NCBI RefSeq assembly: GCF_011492945.1
Contig: NZ_CP045119.1
Location: forward strand, 558,001-622,000
Length of the DNA stretch: 64,000 nt
Direction of reading: 5' to 3'
Source of the DNA: Rubrobacter tropicus
Lineage (GTDB): Bacteria; Actinomycetota; Rubrobacteria; Rubrobacterales; Rubrobacteraceae
Shown: piece after piece, positions 45,617 to 55,009 of the stretch
How positions within the stretch are numbered: the stretch's first letter is position 1
Layout: every line of letters begins with the position of its first letter
Notes under the pieces: model-generated
What the model saw: the letters and a program-made list of their open reading frames with translations, nothing else
What the model was told of the DNA's origin: nothing
Databases searched by the model: none
Position numbers and translations under genes: made by a program

Positions 45617-47731
45617 CTAGCTCCCGGTCCCGACCGGTTCGCGCTCGTCTAAAGGCTGGCCGTCGGAGTCGAGGTTGGACTCCTGCCAGGGTGCCTCGCT
45701 CAGGTCCGGTTCCTTGCCGCCGCGGATGATACCGAACCACACTCGGGTGGCGTCCACGAGGACGACGATTATCAGGAGGGCGAAAAGGATCGAGAGCACG
45801 CCGTCCACCGTGGAGTTCGTGATGATCTGGCGCACGTCGTCCGCGCTCTGGGCGGTGCCGTAGAGCTCGCCGTTGGCGAGGGCCTCCTGGGCGGCCGCTC
45901 TTTGCGCGAAAAAGCCGAGCGTGGGGTCCGAAGAGAAGATCTTCATCCAGCTCGCCGTGAGCGTCACCGACGCGTCCCACAGAAGCGGCAGCGCCGTCAC
46001 CCAGGCGTAGCGGAGCTTGCCCATCTTTATGAGGATGGTCGTGCCGACGGTGAGGGCGACGGCGGCCAGCAGCTGGTTGGCGATGCCGAAGAGGGGGAAG
46101 AGCTGGTTGATGCCGCCCAGAGGGTCGTTCACGCCGGCGTAGAGGAAGTAGCCCCAGGCGCCGACGATTAGGGCGCTCGAGATCAGGTTCCCCGGCAACC
46201 ACGAGGGGTTGGCGAAGGGGCGGTAGACGTTGCCGATCATGTCCTGGATCATGAACCGCCCGACCCGCGTTCCGGCGTCGACGGTCGTCAGGATGAACAG
46301 GGCCTCGAACATGATCGCGAAGTGGTACCAGAACGCCTGGAGCGCCTGGCCGCCGATGAGGCCCGAGAAGATGGCGCTCATGCCTACCGCCAGCGTCGGC
46401 GCGCCGCCCGTCCTGCCGACGATGCTCTCCTCCCCGACGTTGTCCGCCGTCGTCTGGAGCGTCTCCGGGCTCACCTGAAACCCGAACCCGTTTACGGCCT
46501 GGGAGGCGGACTGGACGGTGTCCCCGAGCACGGTGGCGGGCGCGTTCATGGCGAAGTAGACGCCGGGGTCGAGCGTGGTTGCGGCGATAAGCGCCATCAC
46601 CGCCACGAACGACTCCATGAGCATCGCCCCGTACCCGATAAACCGGGTCTGGCTCTCTTTCTGGATCAGCTTCGGCGTCGTCCCCGAGGCCACGAGCGCG
46701 TGGAACCCGGACAACGCCCCGCAGGCTATCGTTATAAAGACGAACGGAAAGAGCGGGCCGGCGAAGACCGGGCCCTCGCCGTTGAAGGCGAACTCGGTGG
46801 CCTTGGGCATCTGGATGGCCGGCAGGGTGAAGGCGATGCCGACTGCCAGCAGGAGTATGGTTCCTATCTTCATGAACGTCGAGAGGTAGTCGCGGGGGGC
46901 CAGGAGCACCCACACCGGAAGCACGCTCGCTATAAAGCCGTAGGCGATGAGGGCGAAGACTATCTGGTTCGGGCTGAACGTCCAGAAGTCGGCGTACGGG
47001 CTGGACTCCGCGATCCAACCTCCCCCGATGATCGCCAAAAACAGCAGCCCCACCCCGATTATCGAGACTTCGAGGACCCGCCCCGGACGGATAAAGCGCA
47101 GGTACACACCCATCAGGAGCGCTATGGGCAGGGTCATGGCGATGGAGAAAGAGCCCCACGGCGACTCTGCGAGGGCGAGCACCACGACCAGGGCGAGAAC
47201 CGCGAGCAGGATGACCATGATCGAGAGGACCGCGATCAGGGCCGCGACGCCGCCGACGGGACCTATCTCTTCCCGGGCCATCTGCCCGAGCGTCTTCCCG
47301 TCGCGCCTCATGGAGAAGAACAGCGTGGTCATGTCCTGGACAGCACCCGCCAGGATCACGCCGACTATGATCCACACCGTCCCGGGCAAAAACCCCATCT
47401 GCGCCGCGAGCACCGGCCCTACCAGCGGCCCCGCCCCCGCGATGGCCGCGAAGTGGTGGCCGAAGAGCACCCGCCGGTCCATCGGCTCGAAGTCCCGACC
47501 GTTGTTGAGCCGCTCTGCCGGCGTCGCCCTCGAATCGTCGGTCTCAAGTACCTTCTTCTGGATGAACCTGGCGTAGAACCTGTAGGCGATGGCGTAGGAG
47601 GCAATGGCCGCGAAGAGCAGCCAGCCCGCGTTTACGGTCTCCCCGCGGGAGAGCGCAAGCACCCCCCAGCAGACCGCCCCGACCAGGGCGATACCCAGCC
47701 AGATACCGTAGCGACGAATGCTATTCCCCAT
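45617..47731 (-). CDS. cstA: Carbon starvation protein A (CstA), peptide/pyruvate transporter
   Basis: A 704-residue membrane protein with about 16-18 helices. The family segment R-R-V-L-F-G-H-H-F-A-A-I-A-G-A-G-P near 86-102 and P-V-W-V-L-L-A-P-R-D-Y-L-S near 273-285 are clear. Family members import pyruvate or peptides during carbon starvation. Followed by ybdD. Confidence 0.94.
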   Translation of the reverse strand: MGNSIRRYGIWLGIALVGAVCWGVLALSRGETVNAGWLLFAAIASYAIAYRFYARFIQKKVLETDDSRATPAERLNNGRDFEPMDRRVLFGHHFAAIAGAGPLVGPVLAAQMGFLPGTVWIIVGVILAGAVQDMTTLFFSMRRDGKTLGQMAREEIGPVGGVAALIAVLSIMVILLAVLALVVVLALAESPWGSFSIAMTLPIALLMGVYLRFIRPGRVLEVSIIGVGLLFLAIIGGGWIAESSPYADFWTFSPNQIVFALIAYGFIASVLPVWVLLAPRDYLSTFMKIGTILLLAVGIAFTLPAIQMPKATEFAFNGEGPVFAGPLFPFVFITIACGALSGFHALVASGTTPKLIQKESQTRFIGYGAMLMESFVAVMALIAATTLDPGVYFAMNAPATVLGDTVQSASQAVNGFGFQVSPETLQTTADNVGEESIVGRTGGAPTLAVGMSAIFSGLIGGQALQAFWYHFAIMFEALFILTTVDAGTRVGRFMIQDMIGNVYRPFANPSWLPGNLISSALIVGAWGYFLYAGVNDPLGGINQLFPLFGIANQLLAAVALTVGTTILIKMGKLRYAWVTALPLLWDASVTLTASWMKIFSSDPTLGFFAQRAAAQEALANGELYGTAQSADDVRQIITNSTVDGVLSILFALLIIVVLVDATRVWFGIIRGGKEPDLSEAPWQESNLDSDGQPLDEREPVGTGS

Positions 47732-47821
47732 GGTCCCCCTGCCCTTCCCTAAAGGCTCTTACGAGATATTCGGCATCCTAGCACAATGGAAAACGGTAAT
47801 GAACACGCCGCGACGGCGGCG

Positions 47822-48427
47822 CTATCGGGCGCCCAGGTACGCCAAGAGTCGGCGGGTCAGGGCCAGAGGGTCCCCCAAACCTTTTGCCTTCTCCGTGTGC
47901 CCGGAGAGCGTGAGGTCCACCGCCCCGTGGGCCGTGGCGTACACGAGCGCGGCCAACTCGACGGGATCTTCGCCCGGTAACAACCCCGCTTCCTGGCAGT
48001 CCGCGACGGCCCGCACGAACCGCTCGTGGACGGCGCGCGCGGCCTCGTGTGCCACCGGATACGCGCTGCCCTTGACCTCGGGCCCGAACATCAGGCGGGT
48101 GCGGGCGGGGTTCTCTAGCGCGAAGCCCACGTAAGCCGCCGTCATCGCGTCGAGGCGCTCGAAGGACCCATCCGCCGCCCCCGCCGCCCCGGCCATCTTC
48201 TCCCCGACCTGCTCGAAGTAGCCCGCCGCGACCACAGAGAGCAACTCTTCCTTGTCGGCGAAATGCCTGTACGGCGCCTGCCTGGAAATCCCAGCCCGCT
48301 CCCCGACAGCCCGTAACGTCACGGCGGTCATGCCACGCTCCTCGAGCAAGCCCGCCGCGGCCCGGATCAAAGCCCCCCGCGTATCACCCCGCTCCCTCGA
48401 TGCCACCTTGTCTCTCGTCCTACTCAT
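47822..48427 (-). CDS. TetR-family repressor
   Basis: A 201-residue regulator. N-terminal helix-turn-helix (about 20-65, with V-G-E-R-A-G-I-S-R-Q-A-P-Y-R-H-F) and a C-terminal WHG-like ligand domain. Promoter on the minus strand: TTGACG (48464-48459), 17 bases, TTATCT (48441-48436), with CTGGAG before ATG 48427. One operator overlaps its -35 box, so it should repress itself. Confidence 0.9.
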   Translation of the reverse strand: MSRTRDKVASRERGDTRGALIRAAAGLLEERGMTAVTLRAVGERAGISRQAPYRHFADKEELLSVVAAGYFEQVGEKMAGAAGAADGSFERLDAMTAAYVGFALENPARTRLMFGPEVKGSAYPVAHEAARAVHERFVRAVADCQEAGLLPGEDPVELAALVYATAHGAVDLTLSGHTEKAKGLGDPLALTRRLLAYLGAR

Positions 48428-48450
48428 CTCCAGAAAGATAACAACCCGAG

Positions 48451-48493
48451 GTTGACAACGTCAACTTGGGAAGTTAAAGTTGACGTTGTCAAC
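48451..48493. promoter_or_regulatory. Two TetR operators in overlapping divergent promoters
   Basis: GTTGACAACGTCAAC (48451-48465) and its exact reverse complement GTTGACGTTGTCAAC (48479-48493), centres 28 bases apart. The plus-strand promoter TTGACA (48452-48457), 17 bases, TAAAGT (48475-48480) runs through both; the minus-strand tetR promoter uses the first. Binding would block both genes. Confidence 0.8.
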
Positions 48494-48517
48494 GTAGCTC
48501 TATCGCGGAGGTTCGGT

Positions 48518-49531
48518 ATGCGAGGGGAAGATGGCGGGACCGGGCGAACGGCCATCATCACGGGGGGCAACCAGGGGTTGGGCTACCAGGCGGCGAAGAA
48601 CGTCGCCGCGGCGGGTGATGGGTGGCATGTGGTCATCGCCGGGCGCAACGAGGAGAAAGTTGTGGGGGCCGTTGGGCGGATGAGGGCGGAGAGCGGCAAC
48701 CCGCGCGTCGATGGGATGGTTTTGGATCTCGCCTCGCTCCACTCCGTGCGCTCCTTCGCCGAAGCGTTCGCCGCCCGCGAAGACCTGCCGCCTTTGAGGG
48801 CGCTGGTGCTCAACGCCGGCCTGCAGGTGGTCAGTGGCACGACGTACACGGAGGACGGCTTCGAGACCACCTTCGGCGTCAACCACCTCGGCCACTACCT
48901 GCTGGTCAACCTGTTGGTAGGGGAGATGGCCCCGCCCGCGAGAATCGTCTTCGTCTCCAGCGGGACCCACGACCCGGAGCAGAGGACCGGCATGCCCGCG
49001 CCGCGCTACCGCGGCGCGAAAGCCCTGGCCTGGCCGGAGCGATATCCCGATCCGGACGAGGAAGGCGAGGGGACTGGCGTGGTCGGGAGGAGGCGTTACA
49101 CGACCTCCAAGCTCGCCAACTTGTACACGAGCTACGAGCTCGCCCGGCGTTTGGCGGGATCGGGGGTCACGTCGAACGCCTTCGATCCCGGCCTCATGCC
49201 GGGCACCGGGCTCGCCAGGGACTGGGGCTCCACCGCACGCTTCGCCTTCGACCACGTCCTGCCGCTCCTGCAGCCGGTGTTCGGTATGTTCGGGGTGAAC
49301 GTCAACACCGTCGAGACGTCAGGCAGGGCCCTTGCCCGGCTCGTCACCGACCCGGAGCTCGAAAACGTCTCCGGCAGCTACTTCGAGGGCGAGAAAGAGA
49401 TTCGTTCCTCGGAACAGTCCTACGACAGCGAGAACGCCGCGGAGCTGTGGGAGACGAGCGCGGAACTGGTCGGCCTGGGCGCGGGAGAGACCGTGTTACG
49501 GATCGGGGATAAGGTGCCGAAGCGGGCGTAG
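48518..49531 (+). CDS. Short-chain dehydrogenase/reductase, protochlorophyllide-reductase-like
   Basis: A 337-residue SDR with T-G-G-N-Q-G-L-G near 15-22, N-A-G near 97, a serine in V-S-S-G and Y-T-T-S-K near 192-196. The F-G-V-N-H-L-G-H-Y and C-terminal insert resemble protochlorophyllide reductase and retinol-dehydrogenase-like SDRs; the true substrate is unknown. GCGGAGG precedes ATG 48518. Divergent from and probably controlled by the TetR gene. Confidence 0.88.
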   Translation: MRGEDGGTGRTAIITGGNQGLGYQAAKNVAAAGDGWHVVIAGRNEEKVVGAVGRMRAESGNPRVDGMVLDLASLHSVRSFAEAFAAREDLPPLRALVLNAGLQVVSGTTYTEDGFETTFGVNHLGHYLLVNLLVGEMAPPARIVFVSSGTHDPEQRTGMPAPRYRGAKALAWPERYPDPDEEGEGTGVVGRRRYTTSKLANLYTSYELARRLAGSGVTSNAFDPGLMPGTGLARDWGSTARFAFDHVLPLLQPVFGMFGVNVNTVETSGRALARLVTDPELENVSGSYFEGEKEIRSSEQSYDSENAAELWETSAELVGLGAGETVLRIGDKVPKRA

Positions 49532-49568
49532 GGAGGGTGAGAGGCCGCCTCGGGTCGTCCGATCGAGG

Positions 49569-50291
49569 TTACAGGCGCACCGAGAGCAAGCGCGGGGCCG
49601 TGAGGCACACGAGGACGATGAGTGCTGTGCAGATGATCGGGGGGTAGACGAAGACCTCCCAAGGGGCCGTCCCGGTCGCCAGGCCGAAGATGGTCTTCAG
49701 GGCGTCGTTGGTGTAGGCGAAGGGGACGAAGTCGCGGAGCACGGCGAGCCAGCCTTCCGGGTTCTGGTTGCGGAAGAGGCCTGAGACGTAGATCAGGGGG
49801 AACAGGACCGCGGTGGCGTAGAGCAGCACGTCCGCCGGCGAGGTGGTGAAGTTGGCTATAAAGATTCCGATGCAATTGGCCGCCACGAGCGTCGCGAAGA
49901 CCGCGAGCGTCGCCGCCAGCACCCAGACGAGCGGCGCCGGGTGCAGCGCGTAGACGACGACCAGCGCCGAGAGCAACTGCAGAAAGTCCAGAACGGCGTT
50001 CACGACGAGGACCTCGAAGACGATGCGGTAGGGCGAGAGGGGCGTGAGCGCGACGCGCACCAGGATGCCGTCGTTCAGGTCCGACGTCAGGCTCTCCCCG
50101 GCCCCAAAGGTTCCCGCCATGATCGCCACTATGCCTATGACGGCCGCCGCGTACTGCGCCGGGATATCGCTCGCGGCGACGGGGCCGATGATCGCGAGCG
50201 GGTACAGCATCTTTATCGCGAGCGCGAACCTCTTGCCGAAGAAGAGGGCCACGTCCTTCTTCCAGTAGGCGTCCGGGGGACTAATCCTCAC
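49569..50291 (-). CDS. ABC-2 type exporter permease
   Basis: A 240-residue membrane protein with six helices. GTG 50291 lies within the end of the ATPase gene (11-base overlap), so translation is coupled. F-V-P-F-A-Y-T-N-D-A-L near 191-201 matches ABC-2 permeases. Confidence 0.85.
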   Translation of the reverse strand: MRISPPDAYWKKDVALFFGKRFALAIKMLYPLAIIGPVAASDIPAQYAAAVIGIVAIMAGTFGAGESLTSDLNDGILVRVALTPLSPYRIVFEVLVVNAVLDFLQLLSALVVVYALHPAPLVWVLAATLAVFATLVAANCIGIFIANFTTSPADVLLYATAVLFPLIYVSGLFRNQNPEGWLAVLRDFVPFAYTNDALKTIFGLATGTAPWEVFVYPPIICTALIVLVCLTAPRLLSVRL

Positions 50292-51234
50292 GCCTGAGCG
50301 CCTCCCCCGTGAGCTTGACGAACACGTCTTCCAGGTTAGGCCGCTCGACCGAGAGGCTCACGACGTCCCCGCCTGACCGAACCAGGCCGGCCACGACGTC
50401 CGCGACGATTCCCGGCCGCTCGTCGCAATGAACCACCAGGTTCCGGCCCTCCGGCACCACGCGCTGGACCCCCTCCACGCTCTCCACCGGGCCGTACTCG
50501 ACCGGGTTGCGCAGCGTCGCGACCACCCTACGGACGCCTTCTACCGAGGAGATCAGGGCCTCCGGAGTGTCCTGCGCGACCACCCCGCCCCGGTACAGAA
50601 AAGCCACCCGGTCGCACAATGCCTCGACCTCGTCCACCTGGTTGCTGGCGAGCACGACGGCCACGCCCGACTCGGAGAGGTCCCGGATCTTACGCTGGAA
50701 CGCGAGCTGGGAGGTGTAGTCGAGCCCGAGAGAAGGCTCGTCCAACAGCAGGACTTCCGGTCCGTGCGCCAGCGCCTCGACGAGCGCGAGCTTCTTGCCC
50801 ATCCCGTAGGAGTAGGTCTTGACCCTGTCGTCCGCGTACTCCGCCAGGTCGAAGAAGTCGAGCAACTCGGAGACCACGGCTTCGGCCTTCGCCTCCTCGA
50901 CCCCGTAGGCGCGGGCGAAGAAGTACGCGTTGGCCCTTCCGGTAAGGTCGCCGTAGTGGGTGGGACGGTCGACCATGAGGCCCATCCTCGCCCTCACCTT
51001 TCGCTTCTCCCGGATCCCGTCAGCGCCCGCCACGAAAAACCTGCCGCCGTCGGGCTCGATGGCCGTGGAGAGGACGCGCAGCAGGGTGCTCTTGCCCGAG
51101 CCGTTTGGCCCGACTAGCCCGAAGACCTCGCCGGGTGCCACCGAGAAGCTGACGCCCTCCACGCCACGGCCGCTGCTCTTGTAGCGGCGGGAGATCTCTC
51201 TCGCTTCCAGCGCGGGTACGGGGGGCTCGACCAT
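50281..51234 (-). CDS. ABC-2 exporter ATP-binding protein
   Basis: A 317-residue ATPase: Walker A G-P-N-G-S-G-K-S-T, degenerate signature Y-S-Y-G-M-G-K-K, Walker B V-L-L-L-D-E-P. H-loop histidine appears replaced by Asn (L-A-S-N-Q). The C-terminal part (about 225-315) is an accessory domain. The changed signature and switch hint at weak or altered ATPase activity. Pairs with the next permease. Confidence 0.87.
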   Translation of the reverse strand: MVEPPVPALEAREISRRYKSSGRGVEGVSFSVAPGEVFGLVGPNGSGKSTLLRVLSTAIEPDGGRFFVAGADGIREKRKVRARMGLMVDRPTHYGDLTGRANAYFFARAYGVEEAKAEAVVSELLDFFDLAEYADDRVKTYSYGMGKKLALVEALAHGPEVLLLDEPSLGLDYTSQLAFQRKIRDLSESGVAVVLASNQVDEVEALCDRVAFLYRGGVVAQDTPEALISSVEGVRRVVATLRNPVEYGPVESVEGVQRVVPEGRNLVVHCDERPGIVADVVAGLVRSGGDVVSLSVERPNLEDVFVKLTGEALRRED

Positions 51235-51343
51235 GCAGGCATTCTAGCGCCGGTTACCGGGACGGGCTGTGGTGGGCCTCACCCCACGCCCACGTTCCGG
51301 TAGAGTATGGTAGTTCCATCGTTGTCACAGACGAGGAGGACGG

Positions 51344-52216
51344 ATGGCCGAGAACGCGAAGGTCGCACTGCTTGGGACCGGGATCATGGGCGCCGCGATG
51401 GCGCGGAACCTCTTGAAGGCCGGCATGGAGGTCCGAGCCTGGAACCGCTCGGCTGAGAAGGCCGAACCACTGGCCGAAGACGGCGCCACGGTGGCCGAAG
51501 ATCCTGCGGAGGCCGCCTCCGGAGCGGACTTCCTGCTGACGATGCTCTCCGACGCCGACGTTATAGAGAGCGTGGTCGGCGAGGGTGCGCTCTCGGTCCT
51601 GGCTGAAGGCGCCGTGTGGCTGCAGATGAGCACGGTGGGGGAGGAGGGCAGTGAAAGGCTGGCCCGGCTTGCCGCCGAGAACAACGTCGCCTTTGTGGAC
51701 GCGCCGGTGCTGGGTACCAAGGCACCGGCCGAGCAGGGGCAGTTGGTCGTGCTCGCCTCGGGTCCTGAGGACGTGCGGGACGAGTGCGAACCCGTCTTCG
51801 ACGCGGTCGGGGGCAAGACGGTGTGGCTCGGCGGGGCCGGGGAGGGCAGCCGCCTCAAGCTCGTCGTGAACAACTGGATCGTGGGCCTGCTTGGGGTCTT
51901 GGCAGAAACCATCTCTTTTGCCCGGGCCACCGGCGTCGACCCGCAGAAGTTCCTCGAGACCATCGAGGGCGGACCGCTCGGCCTCCCCTACGCGCAGATG
52001 AAGGGCAGCATGATGATCGAGGAAGACTACCCCACGAGCTTCTCCGCGAAGCTGGCCCGCAAGGACGCCGGCCTCGTCCTCGACGCCGCCGCGAGAAAGG
52101 GCCTCGACATGACGGTGGCGGCAGCCGTGGCGGCCCACTTCGACGAGGCGATAGCCTCGGGCCACGGGGACGATGACATGGCGGCCGTCTACGTGGCCGC
52201 AACAGCCCATGGGTGA
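51344..52216 (+). CDS. NAD(P)-dependent beta-hydroxyacid dehydrogenase family protein
   Basis: A 290-residue enzyme of the 3-hydroxyisobutyrate dehydrogenase family: G-T-G-I-M-G-A-A-M at 11-19 binds the cofactor, D-A-P-V-L-G near 119, catalytic Lys near 168 in K-L-V-V-N-N. Relatives act on 3-hydroxyisobutyrate, tartronate semialdehyde or succinic semialdehyde. GAGGAGGA precedes ATG 51344. Confidence 0.9.
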   Translation: MAENAKVALLGTGIMGAAMARNLLKAGMEVRAWNRSAEKAEPLAEDGATVAEDPAEAASGADFLLTMLSDADVIESVVGEGALSVLAEGAVWLQMSTVGEEGSERLARLAAENNVAFVDAPVLGTKAPAEQGQLVVLASGPEDVRDECEPVFDAVGGKTVWLGGAGEGSRLKLVVNNWIVGLLGVLAETISFARATGVDPQKFLETIEGGPLGLPYAQMKGSMMIEEDYPTSFSAKLARKDAGLVLDAAARKGLDMTVAAAVAAHFDEAIASGHGDDDMAAVYVAATAHG

Positions 52217-52577
52217 CGAAACTGCCCCGCGCGTGACTAGCGCCTCCTGTGGCCGCCTGGAGGCGGGGGAGAGGACCTTCAAGGACGCGAAGCTCTTTCC
52301 CGGCGGCGCCAGGGAGTGGGACTGGAACGAGACAGGCACCCGCCACGAGCCTGGCGTCGGACCCGCCGACGTCGAGGAGCTGTTAGAACACGGCGCGACG
52401 ACGGTCGTCCCCGGAACGGGCTTCTACGGAAAGTTGCGCGTCCGCGGGGAGACGCTCGACGCCCTGAAAGAGAGGGGCGTCGCAGCGCGCGCCCTGCCGA
52501 CCGAGGAGGCCGTTGCCGCGTACAACGAGCTACGCGAGAAAGGACCGATGGGCGCGCTCATCCACTCGACCTGCTGA
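52209..52577 (+). CDS. Mth938-like domain protein
   Basis: A 122-residue protein of the Mth938/AAMDC-like group: F-K-D-A-K-L-F-P-G-G near 26-35, W-D-W-N-E-T-G-T-R-H near 39-48, and V-P-G-T-G-F-Y-G-K near 79-87. Function unknown. Overlaps the dehydrogenase by eight bases and the convergent SRPBCC gene by 20. Confidence 0.85.
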   Translation: MGDETAPRVTSASCGRLEAGERTFKDAKLFPGGAREWDWNETGTRHEPGVGPADVEELLEHGATTVVPGTGFYGKLRVRGETLDALKERGVAARALPTEEAVAAYNELREKGPMGALIHSTC

Positions 52578-53139
52578 TACCGTTTCGGGCGCAGTAGCTG
52601 CTGAGTCCTTCTTCTCCCTCGCGCATGACGCCGTCGTGGCTGTGACGGTAAGTACTCTTCGCCACGTGGCCGATCAAGTTGAGCGCCGGGTTCGTCACGC
52701 GCACGTACCAGTCGAACGTGACGTGGGTGATCCCCCGATTATCCTCCGCGAACAGGGTCTCGAGTACTCCTGTCAGGTCCCCTGTGACGACCTCGCGCAG
52801 CCGTTTCTCGGGCTCCACGTCCGTGTAGACGCAGTGAATCCTGAAAGGCGGGGCGAGACGGGCGACCTCGGGCGCCTGGTGCACCCTGAAAGAGACCGTG
52901 CTCCCCTCGCGCAGGGCGTCATCGTCGTCCTCGTCCGTCAGCTCCATCGAGGGCCACCATTGCCGCAGCGCTTCGCGCGAAGTCATCGCATCGTAGACCG
53001 CGGGGAGCGGCGCCGGTATCGTCCAATGCGTGCGCCAGTCGTAGGTCTTGATCAGGCGGTTTCCAACCAGAATGCCGGCACCGACGCCTACCAGCCCCGC
53101 CGCGACGGGACGGACGACGGCCGGGTTGTTCGTCTGCAT
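52558..53139 (-). CDS. SRPBCC (START/polyketide-cyclase fold) protein with N-terminal membrane segment
   Basis: A 193-residue protein. A hydrophobic segment (about 8-26) precedes a lipid/ligand-binding SRPBCC domain (W-T-I-P-A-P-L-P-A-V-Y-D-A-M near 39-52). Ends downstream of the 466-residue gene by 12 bases, in the same operon. Confidence 0.78.
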   Translation of the reverse strand: MQTNNPAVVRPVAAGLVGVGAGILVGNRLIKTYDWRTHWTIPAPLPAVYDAMTSREALRQWWPSMELTDEDDDDALREGSTVSFRVHQAPEVARLAPPFRIHCVYTDVEPEKRLREVVTGDLTGVLETLFAEDNRGITHVTFDWYVRVTNPALNLIGHVAKSTYRHSHDGVMREGEEGLSSYCARNGISRSSG

Positions 53140-53151
53140 ACAAAAACCCTC

Positions 53152-54552
53152 CTACAGTGGGTGGGCCGCGTTCCGCCGTTGGGTCTCGGTCAGGGCCCCC
53201 GGACGGTAGAAACGGTCGTAGAAATCTGGATCCAAGTGGTGGGCCTGGTACGCCAGCACCGTACGGAACGGGCCGCTGTTGGCCGGGAACCTGCCGTACC
53301 TACCGTACACGTACTCGCAGTAAGAGATCGTGGCGTTGATGGCGGCGTCGGAGTAGTTCGGGATGCCGGCCTGCACACGCCCTCCCTCCCGCCAGCCCGT
53401 GGCTTCGCCCCCGTCGCGGTGCGTGCCGCTCCCCCACGCCCGCTTGTAGTCCACGAAGGCTAGTACGGCCTCCTTCATGTTCCGGTAGTAGGGTGGGCAG
53501 AAAGGTTTGATCAGCACCTCGCCGTCCAGCTCCAGTCCCACCGCGGTTGGCACGGGCGGGTCCCTTTGCAGAGCCTTCAAAATCCTCGTCGTCACGGGCC
53601 CGGCCCCGATGGTGCGTGAGAAGGGAATCTCTTGCACGCGGAAGCCGAGCGCCTGGAACCAGGCGAAAGGGTGGGCCGCGAAGTGCGAGAAACCGCCAAG
53701 CCCCAGGGCCTGCGTCATGAGCCCCAGGTTCTGCAGCACGCCGCCCTGTTCGATCGCCGCGAACTCGTAAAGCCAGGTCTCCAGGATGCCGACCGTGGCG
53801 AAGCGTCCCTCTCCAGGATCGTCGTGCAGGTGTCCGCCCTTCGAACGCGCGAACCTGGCGATGCCAGGCGGCCGGTAGCGGTTGCGTTCGTCCACCACGA
53901 AATAGCCGAAGTCCTCGCCGAAGGCAGAGAGGAGGATGTTGATGTAGAAAGCGCTGAGCTCGGCCACGGGCAGGAAATAGGTCGTGCCCGTCACGTTCGC
54001 AGACCACTTGTTGAAGGGCATCACGAAGGGCAGCTCGCGCGGCACGTTTGGACGTCCGTCGGCGATGCGGACCCGACTCTTCTCGTAGAGCTCCGCAAGC
54101 CTGTGTTCGCGGGCCATTGCGGAGAGGGAGGAGATCTCGGCCCGGGGATGATCTTGCGGACGTTTGAGCATCCACGCTCCCTCGTCGTTGATGACGAAGA
54201 GCGCGACGGCGTGGACCGCGTCGCCGCTCGCGACCGTGCGGCCTATCAAGTGCACCATGATGTTCCCGCCGCCCGCCTCCGGCAGGTCACCGCCGTCGAA
54301 GGGCAACTCCGCGAGTGCGAAGCCCGTGACGCCGCATCCCGCAAAGGCCAGGGCCGCCTCTTCTTGGTGGCTCAACGGCTCGGGCCCGCGCCTGCTCTGG
54401 TAGGCGAGCGGTCCTCCGTTCAAGCTCATGCCTCCCCCGAAACGTCGCGAGCGGCGTTCGATCAGGGCTTCTAACAACGGATAGCGGGCCAAACGTTCGT
54501 GGGGACCGTGGAAGGTCCCGGCCGGCTCTCCCGCGGACCCTGGCGGTTTCAT
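53152..54552 (-). CDS. Large protein of unknown function with faint nitroreductase resemblance
   Basis: A 466-residue soluble protein. The N-terminus (E-R-R-S-R-R-F-G near 32-39, L-S-H-Q-E-E-A-A-L-A-F-A-G near 59-71) recalls flavin-binding nitroreductase or SagB-type oxidoreductases, but the rest does not match a family I know. ATG 54552 overlaps the stop of the SRPBCC gene upstream (ATGA). Between two SRPBCC genes, it may act on a hydrophobic ligand (inference). Confidence 0.6.
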   Translation of the reverse strand: MKPPGSAGEPAGTFHGPHERLARYPLLEALIERRSRRFGGGMSLNGGPLAYQSRRGPEPLSHQEEAALAFAGCGVTGFALAELPFDGGDLPEAGGGNIMVHLIGRTVASGDAVHAVALFVINDEGAWMLKRPQDHPRAEISSLSAMAREHRLAELYEKSRVRIADGRPNVPRELPFVMPFNKWSANVTGTTYFLPVAELSAFYINILLSAFGEDFGYFVVDERNRYRPPGIARFARSKGGHLHDDPGEGRFATVGILETWLYEFAAIEQGGVLQNLGLMTQALGLGGFSHFAAHPFAWFQALGFRVQEIPFSRTIGAGPVTTRILKALQRDPPVPTAVGLELDGEVLIKPFCPPYYRNMKEAVLAFVDYKRAWGSGTHRDGGEATGWREGGRVQAGIPNYSDAAINATISYCEYVYGRYGRFPANSGPFRTVLAYQAHHLDPDFYDRFYRPGALTETQRRNAAHPL

Positions 54553-54998
54553 ACGGCCTCCCTTTCCAGCTCACCCTTCAAGCGCCGGAGCGCCTCGATG
54601 GACTCCGCTTCGACCCGGCGACGAAGCACCAGGCGGTCGAGGAGCGCCATCAGCCGGTTTGGCATGGCGTAGACGAGGTCCCGCTCGAACGTCGTGCCGT
54701 TCGCGTCCGGCGTCAGGGCGTAGACGATGGTGCCGCTGCCGCCTCCCTCTACCCTGCCGTCGATAACCCAGCGGCGCGGCGCTTCCCTCTCGCGCACCGT
54801 CCACACCACCCGCCCGCGCCGCCTGGCCACGCGGAACTCCTCCGTCACCCTCTCTCCAGGCCCGAGCGAATGGTCGGTCGCGCCGCTCACGCCCAGGGAC
54901 GAAGGATGCCATGCCGGCCAGTTGCCCGGGGTCGTCACGTAGTCGTAGACCCTTTGGACAGGCTTCTCTATGCGAACGGTGTTGTGTATGCGGGTCAT
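54549..54998 (-). CDS. SRPBCC family protein
   Basis: A 149-residue protein of the polyketide-cyclase/START fold beginning with I-E-K-P-V-Q-R-V-Y-D-Y-V and W-P-A-W-H-P-S. ATG 54998 after AAGGAG is the start; the frame to 55376 runs through unrelated gene remnants. First intact gene of the three-gene operon. Confidence 0.82.
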   Translation of the reverse strand: MTRIHNTVRIEKPVQRVYDYVTTPGNWPAWHPSSLGVSGATDHSLGPGERVTEEFRVARRRGRVVWTVREREAPRRWVIDGRVEGGGSGTIVYALTPDANGTTFERDLVYAMPNRLMALLDRLVLRRRVEAESIEALRRLKGELEREAV

Positions 54999-55009
54999 GC
55001 CGCGTCTCC

